Both the position numbers and the translations under genes were made by a program. A DNA stretch of 64,000 nucleotides from Nocardioides daeguensis (GTDB lineage Bacteria > Actinomycetota > Actinomycetes > Propionibacteriales > Nocardioidaceae): positions 186,001-250,000 of the forward strand of contig NZ_JAHTKU010000008.1 of NCBI RefSeq assembly GCF_019192965.1, read 5' to 3'. Below, piece by piece: positions 54,844 through 62,798 of the stretch. Each line of letters starts with the position of its first letter. Within the stretch, counting starts at the first letter, position 1. The notes below the pieces were generated by a model. The model ran no database searches. It was not told the DNA's origin and saw only the letters and a list, made by a program, of their open reading frames with translations.

Positions 54844-56670
54844 TCAGCCGAGGTGGTGGACCTCCTGCAGCCGGTGCACCGGGGTGTCGATGCCGGCGTG
54901 CCGGGCCTTGAGCTGCAGGGCCAGGTAGAGCGAGTAGTGACGCGACTGGTGCAGGTTGCCGCCGTGGAACCAGAGGTTCTCCTGCTGGGTCGGCTTCCAC
55001 ATGTTGCGCTGCTCGCCCTCCCACGGCCCGGGGTCCTTGGTCGTGTCGGAGCCGAGGCCCCAGACCTTGCCGACCTTGTCCGCGACCTCCTGGCTGATCA
55101 GGTCGGCCGCCCAGCCGTTCATCGAGCCGTAGCCGGTGGCGTAGACGACCAGGTCGGCGGGCAGCTCCGTGCCGTCCTCGAGCACGACCGACGTCTCGTT
55201 CAGCCGCTCGACCTGGCCGTGGGCCAGCTTCACGTCACCGTTCGCCACCAGCTCGGCGGCACCGACGTCGATGTAGTAGCCGGAGCCGCGGCGCAGGTAC
55301 TTCATGAACAGACCGGACCCGTCGTCGCCCCAGTCGAGGTCGAAGCCGGCAGCCGCCATCCGGTCGTAGAAGTCCTGGTCGCGCTCCCGCATCTGGTCGT
55401 AGAGCGGGATCTGGAACTCGTGCATGATCTTGTAGGGCAGCGAGGCGAAGATCAGGTCGGCCTTCTCCGTGGTCACCCCCGCCTCGAGCGCCCGCTCGGA
55501 GTAGAGGTCGCCGAGGCCGATGTCCATCAGGGTGTCGCTCTTGACGATGTGCGTCGACGAGCGCTGGACCATGGTCACGTCGGCCCCGGTCTCCCACAGC
55601 GCGCCGCAGATGTCGAAGGCCGAGTTGTTGCTGCCGATCACGACGACCTTCTTGCCGGCGTACGCGTCGGGTCCGGGGTGCTGCGAAGAGTGGTGCTGCT
55701 CGCCCTGGAAGACGTCGGCACCCGGGTAGGCCGGGATGTTCGGCTTGCCCGACATGCCGGTCGCCATCACCAGGTGGGTGGGCTTGAGGACGAGCGGCTT
55801 GCCCTCGCGCTCGAGGTGGACGGTCCACTCCCCCGCGGCCTCGTCGTACGACGCCTGGGTGGCGACGGTGCTCGACCAGTACGGCACCTCCATCACCCGC
55901 GTGTAGAACTCCAGCCAGTCGCCGACCTTGTCCTTGGGCGCGAACACCGGCCAGTTCTCGGGGAACTTCAGGTAGGGCAGGTGGTCGTACCAGACCGGGT
56001 CGTGCAGGCACAGGGACTTGTAGCGGTTGCGCCACTGGTCGCCGGGCCGCGGGTGCTTGTCGATGACGAGGGACGGTACGCCGAGCTGGCGCAGCCGCGC
56101 GCCGAGGGCGATGCCGCCCTGGCCACCGCCCACGACGAGGACGTACGGCTGGGTGTCGACGCCGAGCGCGGCGTCCTCGGCCTGGCGCTTCTCCAGCCAG
56201 GTCACCCGCTCCTTCGTGGCACCGTGCTCGGCGCCCATCGGGCGTCGTACGCCCTTGGGCTCCTCGTGCCCCTTGAGCTCGTAGAGGCTGGTGAGGAAGG
56301 TCCACGCCTTCGGGCCGTCGCCGGCGTCGACCAACCGCACCAGGCCGCGGCCGCGGCCGACCGAGGTCTCGAACTCGAACCAGGCGGTGGTGACGCCGTC
56401 GGCCGTGGCGGCCGGCTCGCTCAGCCGGAAGCCGTGCGGGGCGACCCGGTCGAGGGTGTTGGTGAGCAGGTCGGCGACGCCGTCGGGGTTCTCGACGGTG
56501 GTGAGGTTCCAGGAGAAGGCGATCAGGTCGCGCCAGAAGCTGGTGGCGGCGAACAGTCCGGCGGCGCGGTCGATGTCGCGGGCGGCGAGGGCGTCCTCGA
56601 AGGCCGCGAACCAGGCGGTGGCGGGGTCGGTGTCGGCCGTGGTGACGGGCCGGTCGTCAAGCTGGGTCAT
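54844..56670 (-). CDS. NAD(P)/FAD-dependent monooxygenase with N-terminal NTF2-like domain
   Basis: 608 aa. Residues 15-140 form an NTF2/SnoaL-like domain (WFAAFEDALAARDIDRAAGLFA, FWRDLIAFSWNL). FAD fold YVLVVGGGQGGIALGARLRQLG near 178; FMO/BVMO-like central motif region; NAD(P) fold VVVIGSNNSAFDICGALWE near 345; C-terminal YATGYGSMNGWA. Related to flavin-containing and Baeyer-Villiger monooxygenases; substrate unknown. Divergent from the GAF regulator at 56764 with a 93-bp shared region, suggesting control by it. Confidence 0.85.
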   Translation of the reverse strand: MTQLDDRPVTTADTDPATAWFAAFEDALAARDIDRAAGLFAATSFWRDLIAFSWNLTTVENPDGVADLLTNTLDRVAPHGFRLSEPAATADGVTTAWFEFETSVGRGRGLVRLVDAGDGPKAWTFLTSLYELKGHEEPKGVRRPMGAEHGATKERVTWLEKRQAEDAALGVDTQPYVLVVGGGQGGIALGARLRQLGVPSLVIDKHPRPGDQWRNRYKSLCLHDPVWYDHLPYLKFPENWPVFAPKDKVGDWLEFYTRVMEVPYWSSTVATQASYDEAAGEWTVHLEREGKPLVLKPTHLVMATGMSGKPNIPAYPGADVFQGEQHHSSQHPGPDAYAGKKVVVIGSNNSAFDICGALWETGADVTMVQRSSTHIVKSDTLMDIGLGDLYSERALEAGVTTEKADLIFASLPYKIMHEFQIPLYDQMRERDQDFYDRMAAAGFDLDWGDDGSGLFMKYLRRGSGYYIDVGAAELVANGDVKLAHGQVERLNETSVVLEDGTELPADLVVYATGYGSMNGWAADLISQEVADKVGKVWGLGSDTTKDPGPWEGEQRNMWKPTQQENLWFHGGNLHQSRHYSLYLALQLKARHAGIDTPVHRLQEVHHLG

Positions 56671-56709
56671 GGCGAGAAGCAGACCCCCGGACGTCGTTCA
56701 CCGGGAACC

Positions 56710-56726
56710 GTTGCACGTTGTTGCAT
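56710..56726. promoter_or_regulatory. candidate regulator binding site: tandem GTTGCA repeats
   Basis: GTTGCAC at 56710 and GTTGCAT at 56720 start exactly 10 bp apart, on one face of the helix, in the divergent gap between the monooxygenase and GAF-regulator genes. Position and phasing suggest a dimer site; the protein is inferred to be the GAF regulator. Confidence 0.4.
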
Positions 56727-56763
56727 GTGGCCCCGATCACATCGCACCGCCTACGGTGGTCGC

Positions 56764-57933
56764 ATGGCCACGCACGACCTCGCGATGCGGGCCCGCGACC
56801 TGGTCCGGATCCACGACGCGGTGCTCTCCGGGTCGGCGCCGCCCGAGCGGCCGCGGGCCGTCGTCGCGCGCTCGTGGACCCGCGTCCTGAGCCTGGGCAT
56901 CGACCCCGACGGCCGCAACGGCCGTGACCCGCTGCCGCCCGCGGAGGTCGAGGAGCGTCGTCGCGCGTCGCGGCTCTCGCTCGTCATCGACGAGATCCGC
57001 GAGCTGCTGCTCAGCGCGGCCGACGCGTCGAGCTACCTCGTCGTCGTGGCCGATGCCGAGGGCGTGGTGCTGTGGCGCAGCGGGTCGCCGCGGGTGAAGC
57101 GTCAGGCCGACGGGCTCGGCTTCACCGACGGTGCGACCTGGACCGAGGCGGCGGTCGGCACCAACGCGATCGGCACCGCGCTCGCGGAGGCCACCCCGGT
57201 GCAGCTCTTCTCGGCCGAGCACTTCGAGAACGCACAGGTGCCCTGGTACTGCACGGCCTCGCCCATCCACGACCCGATCGACGGCTCACTGCTCGGCATC
57301 GTCGACGTGAGCGGTCCCGCGCTCACCCTGCACCCGGCGATCGAGGCGCTGGTGACGGCGTCGGTCCGCCTCGCCGAGGCCCGGCTGTGGCGCCACCACG
57401 AGGAGCGCCTCGACCAGCTCCGGCGTACGGCGGAGCCGCTGCTCTGCAGCGCCAACGGGCCGCTGCTCGTCGTCGACGACCACGGCTGGGTCGCGGCCCA
57501 CCAGGGGGTCGCCGTCCGCGACCGGGTGGAGGCACCGCAGGCCGACCGCGCGCTCGCCGTCCCCGGCCTCGGGCTGTGCCTGCCCGAACGCCTTCGCGGC
57601 GGCTGGCTGATCCGCCCCTCCGCGTCGACGCACGTGCTCACCGCGGTACTCGACCTGGCCTCGTCACCCGCCACCCTCGAGGTGCGCGGCGGCGACTCAC
57701 CGTGGCGGGTGGCGCTCACGCCCCGGCACGCCGAGCTGCTCGCGGCCATCGCCGCCGCCGGTCCCGGCGGGGTGTCGGCAGGTCAGCTCAGCCGAGCGCT
57801 GTACGGCGACGCCGAGCGCCAGGTGACGGTGCGCGCCGAGATCTCGCGGATGCGCCGCGCGCTCGGCGCGCTGCTGGCCACGAACCCCTACCGGATCGGC
57901 GACGGCGTGTCGCTGAGCGTGGTCGGCGGGTAG
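56764..57933 (+). CDS. GAF-domain transcriptional regulator (AcoR-like sensor part, winged C-terminus)
   Basis: 389 aa. N-terminal VARSWTRVLSLGIDPDGRNGRDPLP (typical of AcoR-like regulators), GAF domain about 75-205 (LVVVADAEGVVLWRSGS, GATWTEAAVGTNAIGTAL, CTASPIHDPIDGSLLGIVDVSG), no AAA+ domain, then a C-terminal winged-helix-like part (LTPRHAELLAAIAAAGPGGVSAGQLSRALYG, RAEISRMRRALG). So it should act with housekeeping sigma rather than sigma-54. The neighbour is its probable target. Converges with the aminotransferase gene across 7 bp. Confidence 0.85.
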   Translation: MATHDLAMRARDLVRIHDAVLSGSAPPERPRAVVARSWTRVLSLGIDPDGRNGRDPLPPAEVEERRRASRLSLVIDEIRELLLSAADASSYLVVVADAEGVVLWRSGSPRVKRQADGLGFTDGATWTEAAVGTNAIGTALAEATPVQLFSAEHFENAQVPWYCTASPIHDPIDGSLLGIVDVSGPALTLHPAIEALVTASVRLAEARLWRHHEERLDQLRRTAEPLLCSANGPLLVVDDHGWVAAHQGVAVRDRVEAPQADRALAVPGLGLCLPERLRGGWLIRPSASTHVLTAVLDLASSPATLEVRGGDSPWRVALTPRHAELLAAIAAAGPGGVSAGQLSRALYGDAERQVTVRAEISRMRRALGALLATNPYRIGDGVSLSVVGG

Positions 57934-57940
57934 CCGCCGC

Positions 57941-58768
57941 TCAGCGATCGAGGCCGAGCAGCTCCGCCTCGCGCTCGCGCCAGGCCGCCGCGACCTTCCG
58001 GGTGACCGGGCCGGGCGCCTCGAGGGTGCGCTCGTCCCAGCGGTGCACGCCTTGCACGTCGCGGGTCGTCGAGACCAGGAACACCTCGTCGGCGCCGGCC
58101 GCCACCTCGATCGGCTCGTCCACCTCGGTCGCACCGAACCACTCGAGCACCAGCGCCCGGGTCACCCCCGCGAGGCAGCCGCTGGCCAGCGTCGAGGTCC
58201 GCACCTCGCCGTCGACGACGTAGAAGACGTTCGTCCCGGTCCCCTCGCACAGGTGGCCGGCGAGGTTGGCGAACACCGCCTCGCTCGCACCCTTCTCCCG
58301 CGCCGCCGCCAACGCCACCACGTTCTCCGCGTACGACGTCGTCTTCAGCCCGGCCAGTGGCCCCCGCTCGTTGCGCGGCCACGGCACCGTGACCACAGCG
58401 GTCGTCTCCGGAGCGGGATCCATCGGCGCCGCCACCACGATGGTGGTCAGCGGCGCGTCACCGCGCCCGCTGCCCAGCGGTGCGTTGCCGCCCGTGACCG
58501 TGATCCGCAGCCGGCCCAGGGGCAACGGGTCGCCCTCGAGCACGGCAGCCACGCCCCGCCGCACCTCCTCGGGGTCGAGGCCCTCCAGCCCCAGCCCGGC
58601 GGCCGAGCGCTCCAGCCGGTCGAGGTGGCGCCGCAGCGCGAACGGCTGCCCGCCGACGACCTTGACGGCCTCGAACACCGCGTCCCCGACCGTGAGCCCG
58701 TGGTCGGTCACCGGCACCGCCGGCGCCATCGGGTCGGACAGGACTCGGCCGTTGATCCACACGCGCAT
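57941..58768 (-). CDS. class IV aminotransferase / aminodeoxychorismate lyase-like (PabC/IlvE fold)
   Basis: 275 aa, PLP fold type IV. VWINGRVLSDPMAPAVPVTDHGLTVGDAVFEAVKV near N-terminus, catalytic Lys in GLKTTSYAENVVALAAAREKGASEAVFAN near residue 145, GHLCEGTGTNVFYVVDGEV, TRALVLEW. The D-H-G at 20-22 and the E-G-T-G-x-N motif favour aminodeoxychorismate lyase (PabC) over branched-chain aminotransferase; no pabA/B nearby. ATG 58768. The 146-bp gap upstream carries the tRNA promoter on the other strand. Confidence 0.83.
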   Translation of the reverse strand: MRVWINGRVLSDPMAPAVPVTDHGLTVGDAVFEAVKVVGGQPFALRRHLDRLERSAAGLGLEGLDPEEVRRGVAAVLEGDPLPLGRLRITVTGGNAPLGSGRGDAPLTTIVVAAPMDPAPETTAVVTVPWPRNERGPLAGLKTTSYAENVVALAAAREKGASEAVFANLAGHLCEGTGTNVFYVVDGEVRTSTLASGCLAGVTRALVLEWFGATEVDEPIEVAAGADEVFLVSTTRDVQGVHRWDERTLEAPGPVTRKVAAAWREREAELLGLDR

Positions 58769-58837
58769 GCAGCCAGCGTAGAAGGGCGCCGGACGCCGCC
58801 CGCAGGAGCCACGACATGCCGGAAGTGGCCCCCCGTT

Positions 58838-58866
58838 TTGGCGCCGTTCAGGCAATCGGCTAATGT
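58838..58866 (+). promoter_or_regulatory. promoter of the tRNA-Gly-Cys-Val cluster
   Basis: TTGGCG (58838-58843), 17-nt spacer, TAATGT (58861-58866), 49 nt before the mature tRNA-Gly 5' end. The best -35/-10 pair of the window by spacing and sequence. Confidence 0.65.
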
Positions 58867-58914
58867 TCTCAACGCACCGCAGGGCGGGCCGAAAGGCGCG
58901 CAAGGCAGTGTGAT

Positions 58915-58987
58915 GCGGACGTAGCTCAGTTGGTAGAGCGCAACCTTGCCAAGGTTGAGGTCGCGAGTTCGAGCCTCGTCGTCCGCT
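58915..58987 (+). tRNA. tRNA-Gly (anticodon GCC)
   Basis: 73 nt. Acceptor GCGGACG/CGTCCGC, anticodon stem CAACC/GGTTG with loop TTGCCAA, anticodon GCC, T arm GCGAG-TTCGAGC-CTCGT (one imperfect pair), discriminator T as usual for Gly. CCA not encoded. Confidence 0.94.
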
Positions 58988-59037
58988 CGGAGTGGTCAGA
59001 CCCACTGCCTGACCAGGCCAGTGTGTTGGGCCGCCGC

Positions 59038-59108
59038 GGTGGGTTGGCCGAGAGGCGAGGCAACGGACTGCAAATCCGTGTACACGGGTTCAAATCCCGT
59101 ACCCACCT
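59038..59108 (+). tRNA. tRNA-Cys (anticodon GCA)
   Basis: 71 nt. Acceptor GGTGGGT/ACCCACC, anticodon stem ACGGA/TCCGT, loop CTGCAAA, anticodon GCA, T arm ACGGG-TTCAAAT-CCCGT, discriminator T, as expected for Cys. 50 nt after tRNA-Gly. Confidence 0.94.
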
Positions 59109-59125
59109 CACAGACAACTCCACAC

Positions 59126-59200
59126 GGGCGATTGGCGCAGCGGTAGCGCGCTTCCTTGACACGGAAGAGGTCACTGGTTCAAACCCAGTATCGCCCACCA
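59126..59200 (+). tRNA. tRNA-Val (anticodon GAC)
   Basis: 72-nt body plus encoded CCA. Acceptor GGGCGAT/ATCGCCC, anticodon stem CTTCC/GGAAG, loop TTGACAC, anticodon GAC, T arm ACTGG-TTCAAAC-CCAGT. Acceptor, D and most of the T arm are identical to tRNA-Val(CAC) at 54691. Reads GUC/GUU. Confidence 0.95.
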
Positions 59201-59213
59201 GCCTTCGGGCACG

Positions 59214-59246
59214 GAACCGGCTCATCCTCGAGGATCGAGCCGGTTC
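59214..59246. terminator. bidirectional terminator between the tRNA cluster and the LysR gene
   Basis: GAACCGGCTC / GAGCCGGTTC, perfect 10-bp outer stem, enclosing ATCC-TCGA-GGAT as inner stem with one bulged C. It lies 13 nt after tRNA-Val and 42 nt past the convergent LysR-gene stop, so it can serve both. Confidence 0.82.
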
Positions 59247-59288
59247 GCTGGCTTTCGGCCTCGGTCGACGAGCCCGCACGAGCAGAGG

Positions 59289-60221
59289 CTAGGAACCCTC
59301 GACCCGTCCCCGCGCCTCGATCCGCGCGACCAGGTCCCGCTCGCGGTCGCGGACGCCGCACACCGTGTCGACGAACCGGGCCACGGCGGCCGAGCGCTCG
59401 CCGAGGTGCCAGGCGACGGCGACCCGTGAGCCCGGCCAGTCCTCGATCGGGAGGAACCGGACGCCGGGCAGCGGGGCGTAGGTCATCACGGCGGCGCCGG
59501 TGACACCGATCGCGGCACCGGCGGAGACCAGCGAGGTCTCCTCGGTCACGGAGGTGACGCCGACGAAGGTGCCGGGGGTCTCGCGGGCGTCGTACAGGCC
59601 CCAGAAGGCGCGGTAGACCTCGTCGGTGGTGCCGGACAGCGTCATCGGGTGCGCGAGCAGGTCGCGGACGGCGACCGAGGTCCGGGACGCGAGCGGATGG
59701 CCCTCGGCGACCATCGCGACGACGGGGTCGACGAAGAGGTCCTCCGTCTCGATCCGCTGCGTGCCCTGGGGCAGGCGGATGAAGGCGACGTCGGTGACGC
59801 CGGAGGCGAGGCCGGCCGACGGGTCGTTGGCGGGGAACTCGCGCATCTCCACCTCGACGTCCGGGTAGGCCGCCCGGAAGGCCGTCATGATCGGCGCGGT
59901 CAGCTCCAGGGCGGCGCCCGGGATGAACCCGAGACGGATCCGGCCGCTCAGCAGCCGGTCGGTACGACGAGCCGTGGCGACCGCGTCGTCGAAGCGGTCC
60001 AGCAGGTCGCGGACGGCGACCAGGAACGACTCCCCCGCCGGCGTGAGCGCGACGCTGCGAGTGGTTCGCTCGAAGAGCTGGACCCCGAGCTCCTCCTCGA
60101 GCTCCTTGATCTGCCGGCTCAGCGCCTGCTGGGTGAGGAACACGCGCGCGGCCGCGCGGCTGAAGTGGAGCTCGTCGGCTACCGCGAGGAAGTAGCGGAG
60201 CTTGCGGGTCTGGAGGTCGAT
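59289..60221 (-). CDS. LysR-family transcriptional regulator (unusual start)
   Basis: About 310 aa. N-terminal HTH DLQTRKLRYFLAVADELHFSRAA...LTQQALSRQIKELEEELG; substrate domain from about 95 (IRLGFIPGAALELTAPIMTAF). No ATG, GTG or TTG exists where the family N-terminus demands one: the codons there are ATC-ACG-CTC-ATC-GAC-CTC-CAG. I give ATC 60221 as start (ATC 60230 also possible). The next canonical start (GTG) lies inside the recognition helix. The 5' end overlaps the 3' end of the MFS gene. Probably controls the divergent oxidase operon or the MFS gene. Confidence 0.75.
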   Translation of the reverse strand: MDLQTRKLRYFLAVADELHFSRAAARVFLTQQALSRQIKELEEELGVQLFERTTRSVALTPAGESFLVAVRDLLDRFDDAVATARRTDRLLSGRIRLGFIPGAALELTAPIMTAFRAAYPDVEVEMREFPANDPSAGLASGVTDVAFIRLPQGTQRIETEDLFVDPVVAMVAEGHPLASRTSVAVRDLLAHPMTLSGTTDEVYRAFWGLYDARETPGTFVGVTSVTEETSLVSAGAAIGVTGAAVMTYAPLPGVRFLPIEDWPGSRVAVAWHLGERSAAVARFVDTVCGVRDRERDLVARIEARGRVEGS

Positions 60222-61369
60222 GAGCGTGATGCTAGCGGCAGCGCCGGCAGGGCGAGCAGCGTGACGGCGGCGAGGAACACGAACGCGGCGGCCGGGGCGT
60301 CGACGAGTAGGCCGGCGAGGCCGGTGACGACGAGGGCACCGAGCTGGCCGGCCATCCAGACCAGGCCCGCTGCCGCGCCGGCGGACGGGCCGGAGGCCCG
60401 CTCGCTCAGTTCGAGCACGATCGGCAGCGCGGGCAGCAGCAGCACACCGACCATGACGAACACCACCAGGCCCGAGCCCGCACCGGGCAGCGCCGCGAGC
60501 ACGAGGCAACCGGCGACGGCGGCCAGCACCCCGGCGAGGACCGCCTGGTGCTGGCGGCCGCGCTCCGCCGCCCACACCGGTACGACGGCACAACCCACGA
60601 CACCCGCCGCGACGTTGAGCAGGAGGAGCAGACCGGCCTGGTCGCTGCTCACGCCGGCGGGCTCCAGCAGCGGCTGTCCCCAGGTCGTGAGCGCGGTGAA
60701 GGTGCCGAACGGGATCGGGACGAGCAGGCACATCCGGCGCACGACCGGGTTGCGCCAGGCCGCGAGGAAGTCCACGACGCCGGCAGCCGGCAGCTCGGGC
60801 ACGAACCCGGGCGCCTCGCGGAGCACCACCAGCAGGACGCCGGCGGCCGCGACCGCCACGACGGCGCCGACCACCAGCGTGGTGTGCAGGCTGACGACGG
60901 TCCCCAGCAGGAACGCCAGGATCATGCCGGCGAAGGTGCTGGCCGAGGCGGCCGCGATGCCGCGGGGCCGGTCGGCAGCACGCAGGTAGCGGGCCGGGAC
61001 CGCGGAGGTCGCGGTGACCACGAGCGGCTGGGCGACGGCGATCAGGGTCTGGCCGGCGAGCGCCGTGCCGAAGTCGTCGCCGGCGAGCCGCACGCACGCG
61101 CCGAGTGCGGTGAGGACCGCGCCGACGGCAAGCGTCGGTCGCAGCCAGCGGTCGAGGGCGAGGCCGGTGGGGATGGCGAGGACGACGTACCAGAGCGGGA
61201 AGACGTTCGCGAGCCAGCCGATCGCGGCCTCCGAGACGCCGTAGTGCTCGGCCGCCGCGGTCGTGACCGGCGCGTAGGTGAGCCAGAGCAGCTGGGTCAC
61301 CGCGCCGACGACGGCGAACGCCGCGAGCACGGCCCAGCTCGAGCGGGGATACGGATCGGTCGTGGCCAT
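60179..61369 (-). CDS. MFS transporter
   Basis: 396 aa, twelve hydrophobic segments. Typical half-repeat loop [23 protein letters not shown] near residue 65 (G-x3-D-R); second-half loop AERGRQHQAVLAGVLA near 265. Nitrate/cyanate-type CynX-like or drug-type not decided. ATG 61369 gives MATTDPYPRSS. The last 15 residues (SRSSTSRPASSATSSR) are read from the LysR N-terminus in another frame and look like an accidental tail. Confidence 0.85.
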   Translation of the reverse strand: MATTDPYPRSSWAVLAAFAVVGAVTQLLWLTYAPVTTAAAEHYGVSEAAIGWLANVFPLWYVVLAIPTGLALDRWLRPTLAVGAVLTALGACVRLAGDDFGTALAGQTLIAVAQPLVVTATSAVPARYLRAADRPRGIAAASASTFAGMILAFLLGTVVSLHTTLVVGAVVAVAAAGVLLVVLREAPGFVPELPAAGVVDFLAAWRNPVVRRMCLLVPIPFGTFTALTTWGQPLLEPAGVSSDQAGLLLLLNVAAGVVGCAVVPVWAAERGRQHQAVLAGVLAAVAGCLVLAALPGAGSGLVVFVMVGVLLLPALPIVLELSERASGPSAGAAAGLVWMAGQLGALVVTGLAGLLVDAPAAAFVFLAAVTLLALPALPLASRSSTSRPASSATSSR

Positions 61370-61520
61370 GCCAGCAGCGTGACGCCGGACACCTCTGCGG
61401 GAGAAACAACAACCCACCGTCGATTGACAACCGCAGCGGTGTGAGTGAGTGGCGATTCCGGTGCTTCACCCGCCCGCCCGGACGGGGCATCGTGAGCCGC
61501 ATCTCACGAGAGGGAGCGCC
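61370..61520. promoter_or_regulatory. divergent control region MFS / aldonolactone oxidase
   Basis: 151 bp without a gene. It holds a TTGACA at 61424-61429 (plus strand) directly followed by the dyad ACCGC-A-GCGGT (61430-61440), suitable as operator over a promoter, and repeated ACAAC triplets at 61406-61432. No good -10 at 17 nt from the TTGACA. GAGAGGGAG before the ATG at 61521 is the ribosome site. Confidence 0.4.
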
Positions 61521-62798
61521 ATGTGGAACAACTGGACCGGTGACCAGAGCTGCACGCCCGCGCGCCGGGCACTGCCGTCGTCCGTCGCCGACGTCGTCGC
61601 GACCGTCCGCCACGCCGCCGAGCGCGGCGAGGTGGTCCGCGTCGTCGGCGCCGGGCACGCCTTCGGCGACAACGTCGTCACCGACGGCACGCTGGTCTCG
61701 CTCGACCGGCTGACCGGCCTGCACCACGTCGACCGGGCCACCGGCCTGGTCCGGGTCGCTGCCGGCACCCGGCTGCACGACCTCAACGACCTCCTCGACG
61801 CCCACGGCCTGGCGTTCGCCAACCTCGGCGACATCAACGTCCAGAGCGCAGCCGGCGCGATCTCGACCGCCACCCACGGCACCGGCGCGAAGCTCGGGAA
61901 CCTCGCCACGCTCGTCGAGTCGGCCGAGCTCGTCACCGGTGACGGCACCGTCGTCGAGGTGTCCGGCGACGACCTGCGCGCCGCGCGGGTCAGCGTCGGC
62001 GCGCTCGGCGTCGTGACGGCGTACACCCTGCGCACGGTGCCGTCCTTCCGCCTCCACGAGCGCCGCGACCGGCTGCCTCTCGCCCAGGTCCTCGCCGAGC
62101 TCGACGCGTACGCCGACGGCAACGACCACTTCGAGTTCTTCGTCTTCCCGCACGCGACCGACGCGCTGACCAAGGAGCTCAACCGTACCGACGAGCCGAT
62201 CCGCACCCGCGGCAAGGTGGGGGCGTACGTCGACGAGGTGGTCCTCGAGAACCGGGTGCTCGACCTCCTGTGCCGCGCCGGACGCCGCTACCCGTCGGCG
62301 ATCCCGCGGCTCAACCGCACGGTCACCCGCCTGGCCGGCTCGTCCAGCCGGGTCAACGTCAGCCACCGCGTGTTCTCCAGCCCGCGTCTGGTGCGGTTCA
62401 CCGAGACCGAGTGGGCCTTCCCCCGCGAGGCGTGCGCCGAGGCGCTGACCGACATCCTCGCGATGGTCGAGCGCCGCGGGTTCGACGTGAACTTCCCGCT
62501 CGAGGTGCGCTTCGTGGCCGCCGACACGGAGTCGATGCTGAGCCCGTCGTACGGCCGCCCGACGGCGTACATCGCCGCGCACGCGTACGCCGGCATGGCG
62601 TGGCAGGAGTACTTCTCCGCCGTCGAGCAGATCGCCGCGGCGTACGGCGCCCGGCCACACTGGGGCAAGCGGCACACCCTCGGCGCGGAGAGCCTGCGCG
62701 AGCTCTATCCCGAGTTCGACGCCTTCCTCGACGTCCGCAAGCGCTTCGACCCCGCCGGCGTCTTCACCAACGCGCACGTCGAGCGGATCTTCGGATGA
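61521..62798 (+). CDS. FAD-linked aldonolactone oxidase (D-arabinono-1,4-lactone oxidase type)
   Basis: 425 aa VAO-family flavoenzyme. FAD domain VVRVVGAGHAFGDNVVTDG near residue 40 (His of GAGH is the expected covalent FAD site), ATHGTGAKLGN near 118; C-terminal ALO domain with EWAFPREACAEAL, AYAGMAWQEYF and PHWGKRHTLG near 375, a motif typical of ALO/gulonolactone oxidases. Ends in FDPAGVFTN. Substrate not determined; alditol or aldonolactone oxidation. Stop overlaps the next start (ATGA). Confidence 0.86.
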   Translation: MWNNWTGDQSCTPARRALPSSVADVVATVRHAAERGEVVRVVGAGHAFGDNVVTDGTLVSLDRLTGLHHVDRATGLVRVAAGTRLHDLNDLLDAHGLAFANLGDINVQSAAGAISTATHGTGAKLGNLATLVESAELVTGDGTVVEVSGDDLRAARVSVGALGVVTAYTLRTVPSFRLHERRDRLPLAQVLAELDAYADGNDHFEFFVFPHATDALTKELNRTDEPIRTRGKVGAYVDEVVLENRVLDLLCRAGRRYPSAIPRLNRTVTRLAGSSSRVNVSHRVFSSPRLVRFTETEWAFPREACAEALTDILAMVERRGFDVNFPLEVRFVAADTESMLSPSYGRPTAYIAAHAYAGMAWQEYFSAVEQIAAAYGARPHWGKRHTLGAESLRELYPEFDAFLDVRKRFDPAGVFTNAHVERIFG

